DNA of 64,000 nucleotides from Paralvinella palmiformis (GCA_025642065.1 JAODUP010000224.1:760001-824000), one strand, 5' to 3'. Counted from the first letter of the stretch, positions 27,496 through 36,177 are shown. Notes: generated from the sequence alone by a model not told the origin. Made by a program: numbers and translations.

Positions 27496-30400
27496 CACAC
27501 ACATACACCTTCAAATCCTGGCCTAGCCATCTTTCACTTCGCACAATCATTTTTGGAAGTCGCTCGTTCCATTTCACCCACCACATATAGGAAGGTTATG
27601 GTCACCTCTTAGAAGTTCTCCAACATTCTTAACGAGATAATATCCGATGTCAATTAGCTATCTGTAACTCTATCTGACCCGACTATCAACACACCTTTGT
27701 TTACAGTTCATCCTCCGACCGGTCCGACGTTAAAACATTTCCTGTACAGTTACCTGAAGGACCAACCGATCTGGCAGTCCTTGCGCTTCTGGAACGCCGC
27801 CTTCTTTGACGCTGTGCAGTACGAACGGGCTCGGAGACCAGTACCAACCAGGTAACTTACGGCTGATAATCGTCGTCGTCTCATACCTCTACAGCAATCT
27901 ATATAAATGTTTAAATTTGTTTTCCATTGAATCGCTGATAAACACAGACTATTGTAAAGTCGTTTTAGAGATGCACCGTGTAACGTGATTGTTATTGTTC
28001 TACGGACACTAATTCTATCGCATTTAGAATATATCATAGAATTATACGGGGACTCCGTGGTCTAGCGGTAGCGCGTTGAACCACAGATCACTACCACCCG
28101 TGTTCGAATCTCGGCGTGGCCATATCTGAAGGGTGTTTCATCTGTGACCTCGCTTCATTACCGATGGGAGGTCGCTCGGCCCATTTAGCCTACCATGTGC
28201 AGAAGAGTGGCTGTAAAACATCAATCATCATCATCATAGAATTATACAATGTCCTCACCTGCCGTCTAATACCACATTAGTGGGCGGTTTCTATGGCACT
28301 ATGGCTTAAACACTACGCTGCAAAGCTATAGGGTGTGGGTTCGAATCCGGCTCGCACTTGTGTTTGTGGTACTTGTTTCTCTAGAAAGTCGCCACACCAT
28401 TATGTGTTCCAAGTGTGACAAGCTCAATGGTAAACAACACAAATAATAATAACAATAAATCTGAATAACTTACTGATGCGTTTGCTGAATATTCCAAAGC
28501 TATCTTAATGACAGTGGATGATTTGTTTATCTTAGCGCGTCTTCATCTGGTGAATAACTACGAAAGAATATCTACAGTTTTGTCGATAGGATAAAGTATT
28601 TAATAACTTAAAATGATGCAGTATAGCGGGGGCGGATGCACCGGCGTATTCAAGTATCCGTGGATGATGATGATGATGATGTGACACTCTGTACCCACGG
28701 TCATAAATATTTTATTGTGATTTGTATGACATTATTACACGAGTTCACATAAAATATGACTGTTCTGTAGTGATGTATATGGCACTTTATTATATCAACT
28801 CGGAGGTATTGTTATTTCCTAAATTCTTCCATTACGTACACGTTTTATATCATATTTTGAGCCAAACTTCTGAAATAAAAGCCTTTGATTCGATTTGAAA
28901 ACTATTGGCCAAATTATAACAATTAATACACAAAGGAGGAAATTAAACATTATGTGCGCCATTTCTTTCGGCTTTTCTCCGCATTAAGCTATGAAGTTCC
29001 TCTATTTGATCGTACGAGTTTGTTATTTTCCGATAGAAACAATCATTGACAAATGTAGATCGTGAAATGTGTCAACTTCTCGTCAACATGTTTATGACCA
29101 AGCTCAATGTGATTCTTTTATCGGGCACAGATGATTTGTTTAGAATTACGTGCTGTAAATATAATACCAAAGTGTTAAAATTGGCGTGTTGGCAGATACA
29201 TAAATGTACGTTCCCAAATATAAACACACGTGCACGTGCGCGCGCATACAGACAGACAGACACACACACACAGGTGCGTATTATTTCCATCGTATTAATG
29301 TTGTTTCACTTTTTTTTTGTAATCAGAGGAACAGGCAAGGAAGGTCAAGTCGATGATCGACATTATCAAGAGAATATTACATTTGGCCAGTTAGGGTTGG
29401 TATCTATACTTAATTATTAAATAAAAAAATATTCCAATAAACTTTACTTAGGGATCTTATAAATAGTGATTAATCTTTTGAGCAACATATCCGCAAATGA
29501 TAACATATTTAAAAGATGATGATAATGATGATTATTATTATGATGATGATAAGGCGGTTTGGGATCAGTGTTTGTTCGTTCGCTTGTTAGTGCGCATGCG
29601 CATAAGGATGGGTCATTTATGAATAATATGAAATTGATATTTCAGAACGTTCACCTGTAACATGCGGGCTTTTGGCTTGAGTCGTGATTTGTGCTTAGAA
29701 TTTCTCCGTAAACAATCAACGATTGCCAGCCTACGAGAAGGTAATGTATCTTTTTGATTCGTCTTCAGCGAACTCGCTCAAACAACATAGATACCGCCAT
29801 GGCCAAAAGGACTTCATATTGTTTGAGATAACCCCTTTTGATAATTGCTCCCTTTTGGGTTATTTTACTCCAATTTTAGTGTTGATTGAGGACCAATAGC
29901 AATAAATGTTGTCCCTTTGCATAAAAAGGCCAACATATAATTTAACAAAACAGGACAACGTCACAACTTCAGTACTTCAGATATATCATTAGCCCAGTAG
30001 AGGACTGTTGTTCTGGATTACGTACTTTCCGTCAGTATCTTCCAATTGTCTGTGTCAAATGTCTGTCACTCGTAGCCGGAAACCGTCTTTAATTCTCTTC
30101 TCTTGTTCAGTGCCATTTTACGACACCTGTCTGTAGAAGACTTCCTATCAAATATCTATTGGATCCATCATGGAGACAGGAATGGCGCCAGTATAAAGCA
30201 CCAACATCATTGGTCTGAAACTAGGTCTCGGCAATCTCTGTATGGCGAATACGGGGGACATATGGGGTACACAGTCCATGCGTATTAGTGTGGGTGTGCG
30301 CGTGTGTGTGCGTGCGTGCACGCATTTTAGTTGCCGGGGATAGGACACTGGCATAGAGAATGACCAATCGTGAATGAAACTTCTGGTGAATGAATTTAGC

Positions 30401-32261
30401 GAAGCAACCTTTCATGTAGGGGTTAGAGCTCTGCACGGGTTGGGTTTGGGTTTAAGTCTTGTGGGTTTGGCTCGGGTTGTTGTTTTGTGGGTTGGGTATG
30501 GGTTGCTTGAAAATAATATGGGTTTTATTTATTTTTTAAATCCAAAAAGATGTGCATCCGCCTCCAGTTATTCAGCCACCGCCAATGTTTACACAATCCG
30601 AATACATACATTGCCATATACATACCCCCGTTATTACCGGCACACACTGACAGTGAAATAATTCTGGTAATCTGTGAATTGATTGAGAAGCTGCCATGGC
30701 GATCATCACGGTGTTGATAGTACGATCATCAATAGATTAATTAAAATGATAGTTGGAGTTAACAAAGGACCAAAAGACACGTGTGATTAACCATCCACAA
30801 GGCTGACTGTCGAATATGCCCCACTCTAACTTTCAAACTTTTCCAGAGATTAATTTCTCGGCTCACAACATCGTGGGTAGCTGACCACGTTAAATGGCGC
30901 AGCCGTCTCCACTGAATTATTTAAAATAAAGGGGGACGTTAAAAACCCCCTGAAGACGTAAAACACTCTGGCAGTGATCACCCTCAGGGTATTTCGGCTC
31001 CATCTTTCCGTACTGCATCCCCGTGAGTGGTGGGGGAGGGAGTTTCTCAACCACTCCAACATAGAGGCTGTGCCGCATAAGCGACAGCCTAGGGATTCTC
31101 CCCGAACAACAAAGCCAAAGCCAAGCCAGTATGTGTTGATACAGCTAACAATCCATCTCCAGTTTGAACAGCTCAAACGGAATCTGTTATAATAGCAGTA
31201 GGTATTGAGTGTGTGGGGCTCTACAGAGAAGTGCTGTGTTAGTATAGCTGTTAATTAGATTTGTGATCGTTGTATTCAAGCGCTATCAAGCAACATATAT
31301 CTTGTTATATAAGATATGAGAAAAACCAAGCCAGCCTGTGAGCTCCGGTTGGCCTAGCGGTTGAGCATCCAGCACTTGGTGCCAAGGGTCACAGGTTCGA
31401 TCCCAGCAAGAGGTCGAAACTGTTCCAGAGATTAATTTCTCGGCTCACAACATCGTGGGTGGTCGACCACGTTAAATGGGGCTGCCGTCTCCGCTGAATT
31501 GATTACAAAATAAATGGGGATGTTAAAGATCCCCTGAAGACGTAAAGCACTCTGGTAGCGACCACCCTCGGGGTATTTCGGCTCCATCTTTCCGTCTGCT
31601 CCCCTCTGAGTGGTCGGGGAGGAGTTAGTCTCAACCACTCCAACATAGAGGCTGCGCTGATTAAGCGACAGCCTGGGGATTCTCCCCGAATTTCAAGCAA
31701 CTAAATCAGTCACACTGCCTTCTTTCATTGCTGATACATGCTGCGGGACATTTGTTACTATTGGATATTAATAGATATTGTGTTTCATTGAAGATATCTA
31801 TTGTATTCAACTGATTGGAGGTACTCTTATGTTTTGAATAGACGTGATTTTATATCAGCTATTGCTTATGATAACCATGGCTGCTGCAAAACTTACGGCT
31901 AGCTAACTATATATCATTATAAGATAATACAGGATTTTAATATAAAAATTTCAATAAGTTACAATGGAAAAGTTGAGTTCGTTTTTCAATAAATTTTCAT
32001 AATAACAGGAATTTTTTATGTTTCGGGTTCGGATTCCATTCTTGTGGGTTGGGTTGGGTACGGGTTATAGTCTTGTGCGTAGGGTTGGGCACGGGTTCAA
32101 TGTAATTTTTAGTATGGGTTCGGGTTGGGTTTGGATTGAGATTTATGGGTTTGGTTTGGGTGCAGGTTGAGTAGCTGCTGGTTGGGTCGGGTATGGGTTC
32201 AGCTTTCCAACCCGTGCAGGGCTCTCGTAGAAATGTGTAATGTCTCACGATTCCCTAAGTA

Positions 32262-32296
<35 letters not shown>

Positions 32297-33935
32297 CCCA
32301 GAAAATAATGTGTAATGAACGTTTCTGAACAACTAAGACATAAAATGCCTTATTCCACACCGTGGTACTTGTATTTGTCTGAATTTATATTTCCACAACT
32401 ACACATATCTAAAGTCATGGGTTCAAATTCCACTTCAAGCATGAGATGTTTCATTCTTCATATTACGTCATTGGCTTGAGGTGGGGATGAACGGCCGGTA
32501 GCGTAGTGAACATAGCACTACGCTGTAAAACCCACAGTGACACCAGTGTTTGTTGGATGTTTCACTAAGTAGTCGCCTCTTGGCCATATATTCCAGGTGT
32601 GACTAGAGCCGAGATAAGTAAACTACTTGGTGGTCATGTCAGAAAGGTGTTTCATCTTTCACTTCGCTTCATTGCCTTTGGAGGTCGCTCAGCCCATTTA
32701 TCCTTCCTTGTGCTCAAAAGTGGCCGTAAAATATCAGCACTCACTCACTCACTCACTCACTCATCCCACCACACACCATCTGGTGAACAAACCACGAACT
32801 AACCATATTGCCTCATACCATCACCGACCAACAGCCATGATTGATTGCAGGAATAGTTTACTTAGAAGTCCACTAATTTCTAGTTGGCCTTCTACTCATA
32901 CACCAACTGATGTGAACAATGAACGAATAAGTGAATGTTTTGTTTAGTTTAGGCTGCGGTCAAAGCTGAGTCATCAGTCATATGATATGGTTGTCGGGTG
33001 ACTCCGTCGAGAAATATCCTACGGATACAGCTATTAATGGGATCAGAGCCTCGAATCGTATGCGCTGAATCCACCTTCATAAACGGACAGCCCTGATACG
33101 GTTAAGAGATACTGGAATATATATGTACCTTCATCGACCTAGTCGACCTTGAGTCTTCCAGTTTTAGCCTTTTCGCCTTTTATGTGGAGTAATGGGAGAC
33201 ATTTTGCCAATATTATCCTCATATATATATATATATATATATATCCAGTTCTTTTGCCATTTGACTGCTCGTTTTCTTTTCGGTACCAGATTCTTCCGGA
33301 TTAGCAGGACGTCTAGTTGCTAAATCCTCTCCGGAACTGAAGCCCGTCACTTGGGTGGGACGTTCTGGATGCAATACTATGTCTAATACTTGGTTAATCT
33401 AGTAATAATATTATTATATATGTGTTTATACGTTACCCTGTTTGTGTGTTTGTTTACGAGCACACCTGTTCTTCCGAGGTCATCACAGTAGGTGTGTTGT
33501 CTGGGGCAACTCACCCTCATAAGGACACCGCTACTGACCTGGCTAATACCTATGACATCTGTGACACCCTGCAATGCAATTTATAAATCGATGGGGAAAA
33601 CTCAGTTAACCCCCAAAGCTTTTGACAGTACTTTGTAATGTATTGTTTTTTTAATGTATACCGTGTTATTTTGTTGATCGTTCCATTTTTTTCGTACAAA
33701 GCTTAAGGCGTATTATACACGATTATTATTATTATTATTAAACTGTTCTTTTCTTCCCTTTTTTAGCATTAAAATATTCCAGAACATTTCGTCCAATTAC
33801 TAACGGTTTGACTATTCACATAATAATATTCCATCAAAATTTCAGAACTAAAATTTGAATCTACTTATAACAGGGTGGCTAAAAGCCTTTGGCTATGGCT
33901 GTAATTATATTGAACTATTATAATATTTTTAATGA

Positions 33936-33971
<36 letters not shown>

Positions 33972-34254
33972 AAACTGTCTGAGAATACTGAGACCTATAC
34001 ATCCTTAATAATATGCACTATCATTAATCTATAAATACAAAATATGCATAAACCAACATATCGCTGTTACATCTCGTCTGACTGTGTACTCAAGCCTTCA
34101 GCTTTTCGTAATGGGCAAATGCGACCAACCTACCGATAACCTAATTTTAAGTGCAGTTAGCTGCATACACACACACACACAAACAATATTCATGCCAGTT
34201 CTACCTTTTTTTTCAGAACAAGTTCAAATGCTTCGTGACAACGTCGAGAGGTGA
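8542..34254 (+). CDS. KIAA0513: KIAA0513-like protein with SBF2-type C-terminal domain, 8 coding exons
   Basis: Coding segments: 8542-9923, 11333-11381, 18746-18790, 26865-27009, 27707-27851, 29327-29395, 29646-29740, 34217-34254. Every junction has an AG acceptor and GT donor, and the phases match across all seven introns, giving 655 residues plus a TGA stop. Residues 1-446 are low-complexity, rich in Pro, Ser, Arg and Asp. From about Cys447 the protein is compact and ordered-looking, with WFARYVNAQ (484-492), a VVLFECNE helix (exon 4), [11 protein letters not shown] (exon 5) and [18 protein letters not shown] (exon 7). I recognise these as the SBF2-type region of vertebrate KIAA0513, a cytoplasmic protein of poorly known function; the same domain occurs in the MTMR5/13 (SBF1/SBF2) pseudophosphatases. 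No DENN, PH or phosphatase domain is present, so a KIAA0513 orthologue fits better than SBF1/2. ATG at 8542 has a good context (A at -3, G at +4), but the frame is open upstream to 8404, so the start is inferred. Structure is firm; the orthologue name rests on memory of the family. Confidence 0.8.
10311..10352. promoter_or_regulatory. Paired CRE-like palindromes
   Basis: Perfect TGACGTCA at 10311-10318 and 10345-10352, with a related TGACGCC between them (10333-10339). CREB/ATF-family factors bind TGACGTCA; activity here is inference. Confidence 0.4.
10430..10549. repeat. (GT)n microsatellite
   Basis: GT run interrupted by a GTGC segment, about 118 bp, in intron 1. Confidence 0.97.
11063..11166. 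repeat. (GCAC)n-(CA)n-(AT)n-(GA)n compound microsatellite
   Basis: Four adjacent simple tracts in intron 1, ending 167 bp before exon 2. Confidence 0.95.
11333..11381 (+). CDS. KIAA0513: KIAA0513-like coding exon 2
   Basis: 49 bp. Acceptor TTTCAG/A, donor CAG/GTAAGT. The first base completes Arg461, then 16 codons read [16 protein letters not shown], continuing the [10 protein letters not shown] helix of exon 1. The 'D-x-L-S-x-x-x-K' to 'F-G-x-F-C' pattern is what I expect in this position of the family. Confidence 0.85.
13455..13647 (-). mobile_element. SINE family A, near full length
   Basis: tRNA-like head at the right end. On the minus strand it starts GGCGCCTCCGTGGTCTAGCG (box A-like) and contains GGTTCGAATCTTGGCGTGG (box B). 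The body has CTTCATTACCTTTGGAGGTC and GGCCCATTTAGCCTACCGCG, ending in a CAT-repeat tail. About 190 bp. Confidence 0.88.
15062..15268. repeat. 14-bp minisatellite
   Basis: About 14 units of consensus GACGTAT(A/G)TGGGCT; most keep exact 14-bp spacing. The minus-strand ORF here simply reads the 42-bp (three-unit) periodicity. Confidence 0.9.
15439..15625 (+). mobile_element. SINE family A with internal triplication
   Basis: Head GGCGCCTCCGTGGTCTGG, but the box B region is deleted and the 16-bp segment ATCTGAAGGGTGTTTC is present three times in tandem (15477-15524). Ends in a CAT-repeat tail. Confidence 0.85.
16527..16688 (+). mobile_element. SINE family A, diverged copy
   Basis: GGGTGCCTCCGTATTCTAACGG head, ATCACTACCACTCGTGG, then the body GGTCGCTCGGCCCATTTAGCC and GTGGCCGTAAAACACC. 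Box B is deleted. Confidence 0.82.
17105..17177. repeat. (CT)n microsatellite
   Basis: CT-rich tract with one long pure run. Confidence 0.95.
17440..17765 (+). promoter_or_regulatory. GC-rich island with CCAAT and YY1 motifs
   Basis: Repeat-free, CpG-rich block in intron 2. GCCGCCATGTTG at 17634-17645 matches the YY1 consensus and GCCAATCAGC at 17656-17665 contains a CCAAT box. It lies 1 kb upstream of exon 3 and could be an internal promoter for a short isoform lacking the disordered N-terminus. A 97-codon ORF overlaps it (17461-17754) but has no family resemblance. Confidence 0.35.
18270..18470. repeat. TA/GT/CT compound microsatellite
   Basis: TA run then GT and CT tracts, directly joined to the tail of the SINE at 18465-18649. 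Confidence 0.95.
18465..18649 (-). mobile_element. SINE family A, full length
   Basis: Best reference copy. Minus strand reads GGGGCGCCTCCGTGGTCTAG, GCGTGTTGGACCACAGATCA, GTTCGAATCTCGGCGTGGCC, then AGAGTGTTTCGTCTTTCAC and GAGGTCGCTCGGCCCATTTA. It inserted between GT/CT and GTAT microsatellites 97 bp before exon 3. Confidence 0.9.
18746..18790 (+). CDS. KIAA0513: KIAA0513-like coding exon 3 (microexon)
   Basis: 45 bp, phase 0 at both ends, acceptor TTTCAG, donor GTACGT. Encodes [15 protein letters not shown]; the WFARYVNAQ segment is strongly family-like. At 45 bp it could be skipped without shifting the frame. Confidence 0.85.
19030..19098. repeat. (GACA)n microsatellite
   Basis: Two GACA runs separated by a CATA run. 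Confidence 0.95.
19324..19343. promoter_or_regulatory. Tandem CACGTG E-boxes
   Basis: CCACGTGACTA is followed directly by CCACGTGAC, placing two perfect CACGTG palindromes (19325-19330 and 19336-19341) 11 bp apart, one helical turn. USF/MITF/TFEB-class bHLH-zip factors bind this core. Function here is inference. Confidence 0.35.
20048..20156. repeat. TTGA/GTGA tetranucleotide repeats
   Basis: TGAT run converting to a GTGA run, similar in style to the unit switch at 6473-6632. Confidence 0.93.
20509..20703 (+). CDS. Small signal-peptide-like ORF (doubtful)
   Basis: 64 codons in a GC-richer, microsatellite-free patch inside intron 3, on the same strand as the host gene. The N-terminus ([20 protein letters not shown]) looks like a signal peptide; the rest is basic and Ser/Pro-rich and ends RLPG before TGA, a C-terminal Gly that could be an amidation donor. 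No family recognised, and no poly(A) or promoter evidence. Probably chance. Confidence 0.15.
   Translation: MVSLSVLFIILISGAHNTIASSSANKGRPSPGKSTPYTPAPSTRHPKSQHDGRVRSLKDLRLPG
21802..22003 (+). repeat. Dispersed repeat, uninterrupted copy
   Basis: TA run, GGAACTGTTCATGCAAGTAT, second TA run (21846-21876), then TGCATGTATAATTTAG, AACAAAGGTTGTTTA, TTTTTCGCGATGGTGTC, GCAATAGGCAAGAC and ATAAATTACTTACGTCAACA. The same order of blocks recurs at 35665-36368. Unknown class. Confidence 0.75.
22170..23275 (+). pseudogene. Decayed CR1/L2-like non-LTR retrotransposon (reverse transcriptase), 5' part
   Basis: Plus-strand translation in shifting frames gives non-LTR RT motifs in order: [17 protein letters not shown] followed by DPLPTWL (about 22420-22500), [11 protein letters not shown] (about 22560-22600), [16 protein letters not shown] (about 22675-22725), [25 protein letters not shown] and, in another frame, [11 protein letters not shown] with the catalytic YADD (about 23124-23170). 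Frameshifts and stops make it a relic. The 3' part resumes after a hAT-like insertion at 23361-24153. Confidence 0.85.
22725..22862 (+). mobile_element. Small insertion in the LINE: 3' tail of another element plus (ACC)/(ACT)n
   Basis: RT homology stops after 'STETVLVRV' and resumes at about 22900. Between lie GGCGCCTTAGAGCA, GAGCTATATAAAATACTAC and a trinucleotide tract (22803-22862), the usual 3' end of L2/CR1-mobilised elements. Confidence 0.5.
23361..24153. mobile_element. hAT-like non-autonomous element inside the LINE
   Basis: Starts CAGTGTTGGAAATAAG and ends (reverse complement) CAGTGTTGGAAATTCC, a 14-bp terminal inverted repeat; total 793 bp. Flanks are TTTATTAC and CTATTACC, sharing TATTAC, consistent with an imperfect hAT-style 8-bp target duplication. 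LINE RT-like sequence continues on both sides. No transposase ORF. Confidence 0.72.
24160..24500 (+). pseudogene. Decayed non-LTR retrotransposon, 3' part
   Basis: Continuation of the element at 22170: [20 protein letters not shown] (about 24250-24310) followed by [10 protein letters not shown] (about 24332-24361), the typical post-YADD thumb region of CR1/L2-type reverse transcriptases, ending near an ATT run. Confidence 0.75.
25575..25632. repeat. (GACA)n microsatellite
   Basis: About 14 GACA units. Confidence 0.95.
26418..26735. repeat. Microsatellite cluster before exon 4
   Basis: CA, CT and TA runs (26418-26487), TA and GA runs (26568-26617), and ACAG/CATA runs (26636-26735), all within 450 bp upstream of exon 4. 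Confidence 0.93.
26865..27009 (+). CDS. KIAA0513: KIAA0513-like coding exon 4
   Basis: 145 bp after a pyrimidine-rich tract and TTTCCAG acceptor; donor GAAG/GTAAGA. Encodes residues 493-540 plus the first base of Val541: an amphipathic run with [20 protein letters not shown] and then [14 protein letters not shown]. Core of the SBF2-like region. Confidence 0.88.
27010..27706 (+). other. KIAA0513-like intron 4
   Basis: Contains ATC/AGC trinucleotide tracts (27395-27445), a CA run (27461-27497) and a degenerate plus-oriented fragment of SINE family A (27508-27602). Confidence 0.65.
27707..27851 (+). CDS. KIAA0513: KIAA0513-like coding exon 5
   Basis: 145 bp, acceptor TTTACAG, donor CCAG/GTAACT. 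Encodes Val541-Thr588 plus two bases of Arg589, including [17 protein letters not shown] and [17 protein letters not shown], the most recognisable stretch of the domain. GC content is clearly above the flanking introns. Confidence 0.9.
28049..28242 (+). mobile_element. SINE family A, full length
   Basis: GGGGACTCCGTGGTCTAGCG, GTAGCGCGTTGAACCACAGA, box B GTTCGAATCTCGGCGTGG, body GAGGTCGCTCGGCCCATTTA, CATCAATCATCATCATCA tail. Confidence 0.9.
28286..28460 (+). mobile_element. SINE family B
   Basis: tRNA-like head with box B GGGTTCGAATCCGGCTCG, then CTTGTGTTTGTGGTACTTG, TTTCTCTAGAAAGTCGCCAC and an AAT/AAC-rich tail. Confidence 0.75.
29327..29395 (+). CDS. KIAA0513: KIAA0513-like coding exon 6
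   Basis: 69 bp. Acceptor follows a long T tract ending AATCAG. Encodes the end of Arg589, then [22 protein letters not shown] and two bases of Gly612. The donor GG/GTTGGT is weak, but it is the only choice that keeps frame with exon 7 (QLG-TFTCNM). A GTATCT four bases later would frameshift. Confidence 0.78.
29591..29602. promoter_or_regulatory. NRF1-like palindrome
   Basis: Perfect palindrome TGCGCATGCGCA, the canonical NRF1 site, in intron 6, 44 bp upstream of exon 7. Confidence 0.3.
29646..29740 (+). CDS. KIAA0513: KIAA0513-like coding exon 7
   Basis: 95 bp, acceptor ATTTCAG, donor GAAG/GTAATG. Encodes residues 613-643: [19 protein letters not shown] followed by [12 protein letters not shown]. 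The NM-x-x-FGLS-x-x-LC-x-x-FL-x-KQ pattern is strongly like the C-terminal part of KIAA0513. Preceded by only a 250-bp intron. Confidence 0.9.
30843..31108 (+). mobile_element. SINE family C, head-less copy
   Basis: Matches 31424-31689 closely: CAGAGATTAATTTCTCGGCT, GACCACGTTAAATGG, GGGTATTTCGGCTCCATCTT, GGATTCTCCCCGAA, but lacks the tRNA-like head. Confidence 0.85.
31338..31692 (+). mobile_element. SINE family C, full length
   Basis: tRNA-like head GAGCTCCGGTTGGCCTAGCG then GTTGAGCATCCAGCACTTGG and box B GGTTCGATCCC, followed by a body of about 270 bp ending GGGGATTCTCCCCGAA. The head looks Leu/Ser-like but was not assigned. Confidence 0.87.
32490..32605 (+). mobile_element. SINE family B fragment
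   Basis: GGCCGGTAGCGTAGTG, CCAGTGTTTGTTGGATGTTT, CACTAAGTAGTCGCC and a GTGTGACTAG end; box B lost. Confidence 0.65.
32628..32762 (+). mobile_element. SINE family A body fragment with CACT tail
   Basis: GTGTTTCATCTTTCACTTCG, GAGGTCGCTCAGCCCATTTA, AGTGGCCGTAAAATATC, then a CACT run in place of the usual CAT tail. Confidence 0.75.
34217..34254 (+). CDS. KIAA0513: KIAA0513-like coding exon 8 with stop codon
   Basis: Acceptor after a T-rich tract (TTTTTTTTCAG). Two bases complete Glu644, then [11 protein letters not shown] and TGA at 34252-34254. Found by looking for a phase-matching continuation of 'SLRE' 4.5 kb downstream of exon 7; the 'E-Q-x-x-x-LRDN' ending matches the family C-terminus as I remember it. 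Confidence 0.82.
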
Positions 34255-35500
34255 AGAACGAACGACCGGAACTGTGTACAAACGATAACAATTCGTTGTC
34301 TAGGCGACCACCGAAACTAAGCTAGTTCGTTTCCACGGCCCGGTGCACGTGCACCGGGGACCGAAACCGGTTGTTTACAAAGAGAAATTAGCCGCATGCG
34401 TGCTAGATATAGAGATACTTGTGATATAAATGTACATCTCCGAGCTGTTAGTTGTAGTGGAGACGAGCGCCGATTTACCGAAAACATGTAATCTTACCTA
34501 TACAGGAAGTGGAATCCGTTGTTAGTAGACTGTGCTTGTAGATCACGTGCCGTTAGCCAATGTTCTTTTCTTCTTCTACGTAATTCACTTCGTAGACGTC
34601 ACGTGATTAAGATAATTGTCCCGTTTAGGACCACCGCCGGACGTGCTAAATATGACATCGTACAAAAAGTGTGTGATATACATTCGGTCGTGTGCAATAT
34701 ACATATAGTTGTGTGATATGCATCCGTATAGTTCTTTTATATCTCGTGTTCCGGTTAGTGCGAACGTCGGTGTTTGGTGTTAGTCGACTAAAACACGTTT
34801 CTCGTGTCGTCACCGTTTCGTGTATGGCTCGTGACGTAGACGGTGAAGTTGTTAAGTTTCTAATAACGAATGAAACATTAGCTAACACGTGTTAATTAGG
34901 ATTACTCTCGTAGGCAATCTGTCGTCAGTTTTCTGTTTCGTTGAATGACATCGTTCAGCGCATGGTACCCGCTTCGTGACTGATTTGGTCGTGGTATCTG
35001 ACCTAATTATGTGGCCTACTAGTCAGAATAGTGTTAGGTTAATGTATTCGGTTAAAGGGAAGTCATCTTCCATTATCGTTCATTTGACGACACCGCACCA
35101 GTTACTGATGCCAGAAACGGTACCAGTAGCAAGAAAGGCGGTACCATTTTTTCCCGATTCTGTTCGAAAAATTAACGTTCGGTTGAAACCGTGAACCGAT
35201 ACAACGAGAAATTGTTATCAGATTTGAAAGAAATACTTCTATGTTGTCACTTTCCAGCAGAATCAGTTATTTGTGTGTGCGCATGCGTGCGTGTCTGCGC
35301 GCGTGTGTGTGTGTTGTGTGTGTGTTAGCATTTACCCTACTCGGTCTTGGAGACCGTTTTCTTCAGCCAATCCGCTGTAAATAGTCACTGAAGTAACCGT
35401 AGCCTTGGTCGTGTGAAGGTATCGCTGTCGGTGTAATTAAAGATGGTACATTCATGGTTATTTTGTCCCGTCATCCTTGTTCTCCTCTCTTCAGACGGTT
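34255..35500 (+). other. Probable 3' UTR of the KIAA0513-like gene
   Basis: This stretch after the stop is richer in CpG and poorer in microsatellites than the introns. It has no splice-linked coding signal; the short ORFs in it (e.g. 34519-34716, 34976-35194) look random. An ATTAAA at 35436-35441 is followed by T- and GT-rich sequence and could be the poly(A) signal; an AATAAA at 36908-36913 is an alternative distal site. A 20-bp perfect palindrome lies at 34339-34358. The extent is inference. Confidence 0.45.
34339..34358. promoter_or_regulatory. 20-bp perfect palindrome with CACGTG core
   Basis: CCCGGTGCAC followed directly by its reverse complement, centred on an E-box core, 85 bp after the KIAA0513-like stop codon. 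Could be a DNA-binding site or an RNA dimerisation or stem element. Confidence 0.4.
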
Positions 35501-35664
35501 GGTGCCAAAATGTGATAAGATAATGCTAAGCCTGACATCTGTAGCATCATTTATCATTATTAGATAACGTAAAATAAGTCACTTGTAATATGATGTTATT
35601 TGTGATTAGTGTGTACGGTTTTATAGTAACTTTGTTGTTATTTGTTAATTTATATTCACACCAC

Positions 35665-35702
35665 TATATATATATATATATATATATATGGAAATGTGCA
35701 TG

Positions 35703-35741
<39 letters not shown>

Positions 35742-36106
35742 TACAGCCTTTTCAATAGCAGCCGACGTCCGACGCTATACGTCGTCTATTTGACAGTCCC
35801 TCTTCATTTCGTCACAAAATCGGTCGGCTAAATTGGTTTTGGCGAAAAAATGGCCTAGAATGCACCAAATACTCAATTTTCCCCAACCTTTTCAAGGGAG
35901 AGCCCCTAACCCCTCTTCCAATGGAGAAGGGCCATTACTGCGTTGGTCTGACTATTACTTTCCTACGGCCAGCCCTTACCCCCTCCCCGCATCCATACCT
36001 CCTTCCAGCAACGCCGCGGTGATGTCATCGCTATGTTTTAGAGGCCACCACAGGTGAGCTGGTGCCTACTTTTGTAAGGGGTCGCCACCTATATTCCCCG
36101 AAAAGG

Positions 36107-36148
<42 letters not shown>

Positions 36149-36177
36149 CCTTTTCAGTATATATAATTCCTAGAAAG

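Larger units (their letters stand above)
27852..29326 (+). other. KIAA0513-like intron 5
   Basis: Holds a SINE family A copy and a SINE family B copy back to back, GAT tracts, and otherwise unremarkable AT-rich sequence. Confidence 0.65.
30423..32227. mobile_element. hAT-like element with SINE insertions
   Basis: Left end AGAGCTCTGCACGGGTTGG, right end reverse-complements to AGAGCCCTGCACGGGTTGG: an 18 of 19 match as terminal inverted repeat. Both ends carry subterminal GGGTTGGGT/GGGTTTGGG repeats (30440-30530, 32025-32200). Two SINE family C copies sit inside. No transposase ORF and no clean target duplication. Confidence 0.7.
29741..34216 (+). other. KIAA0513-like intron 7
   Basis: 4.5 kb, dominated by a 1.8-kb hAT-like element (30423-32227) containing SINE family C copies, plus SINE A and B fragments and TA runs (32262-32296, 33220-33244, 33939-33970). 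Confidence 0.7.

Noticed and set aside
29046..29326. ORF upstream of and continuous with exon 6
   Set aside because: The part before 29327 is intron (T tract and AATCAG acceptor); only the end is coding.
30430..32200. Interstitial telomere sequence
   Set aside because: Motifs are GGGTTGGGT/GGGTTTGGG, irregular, and confined to the ends of a transposon-like unit; no TTAGGG array.
8542..34254. Identification as MTMR5/MTMR13 (SBF1/SBF2)
   Set aside because: No DENN, GRAM, phosphatase-like or PH exons flank the SBF2-like region; the protein ends shortly after it.
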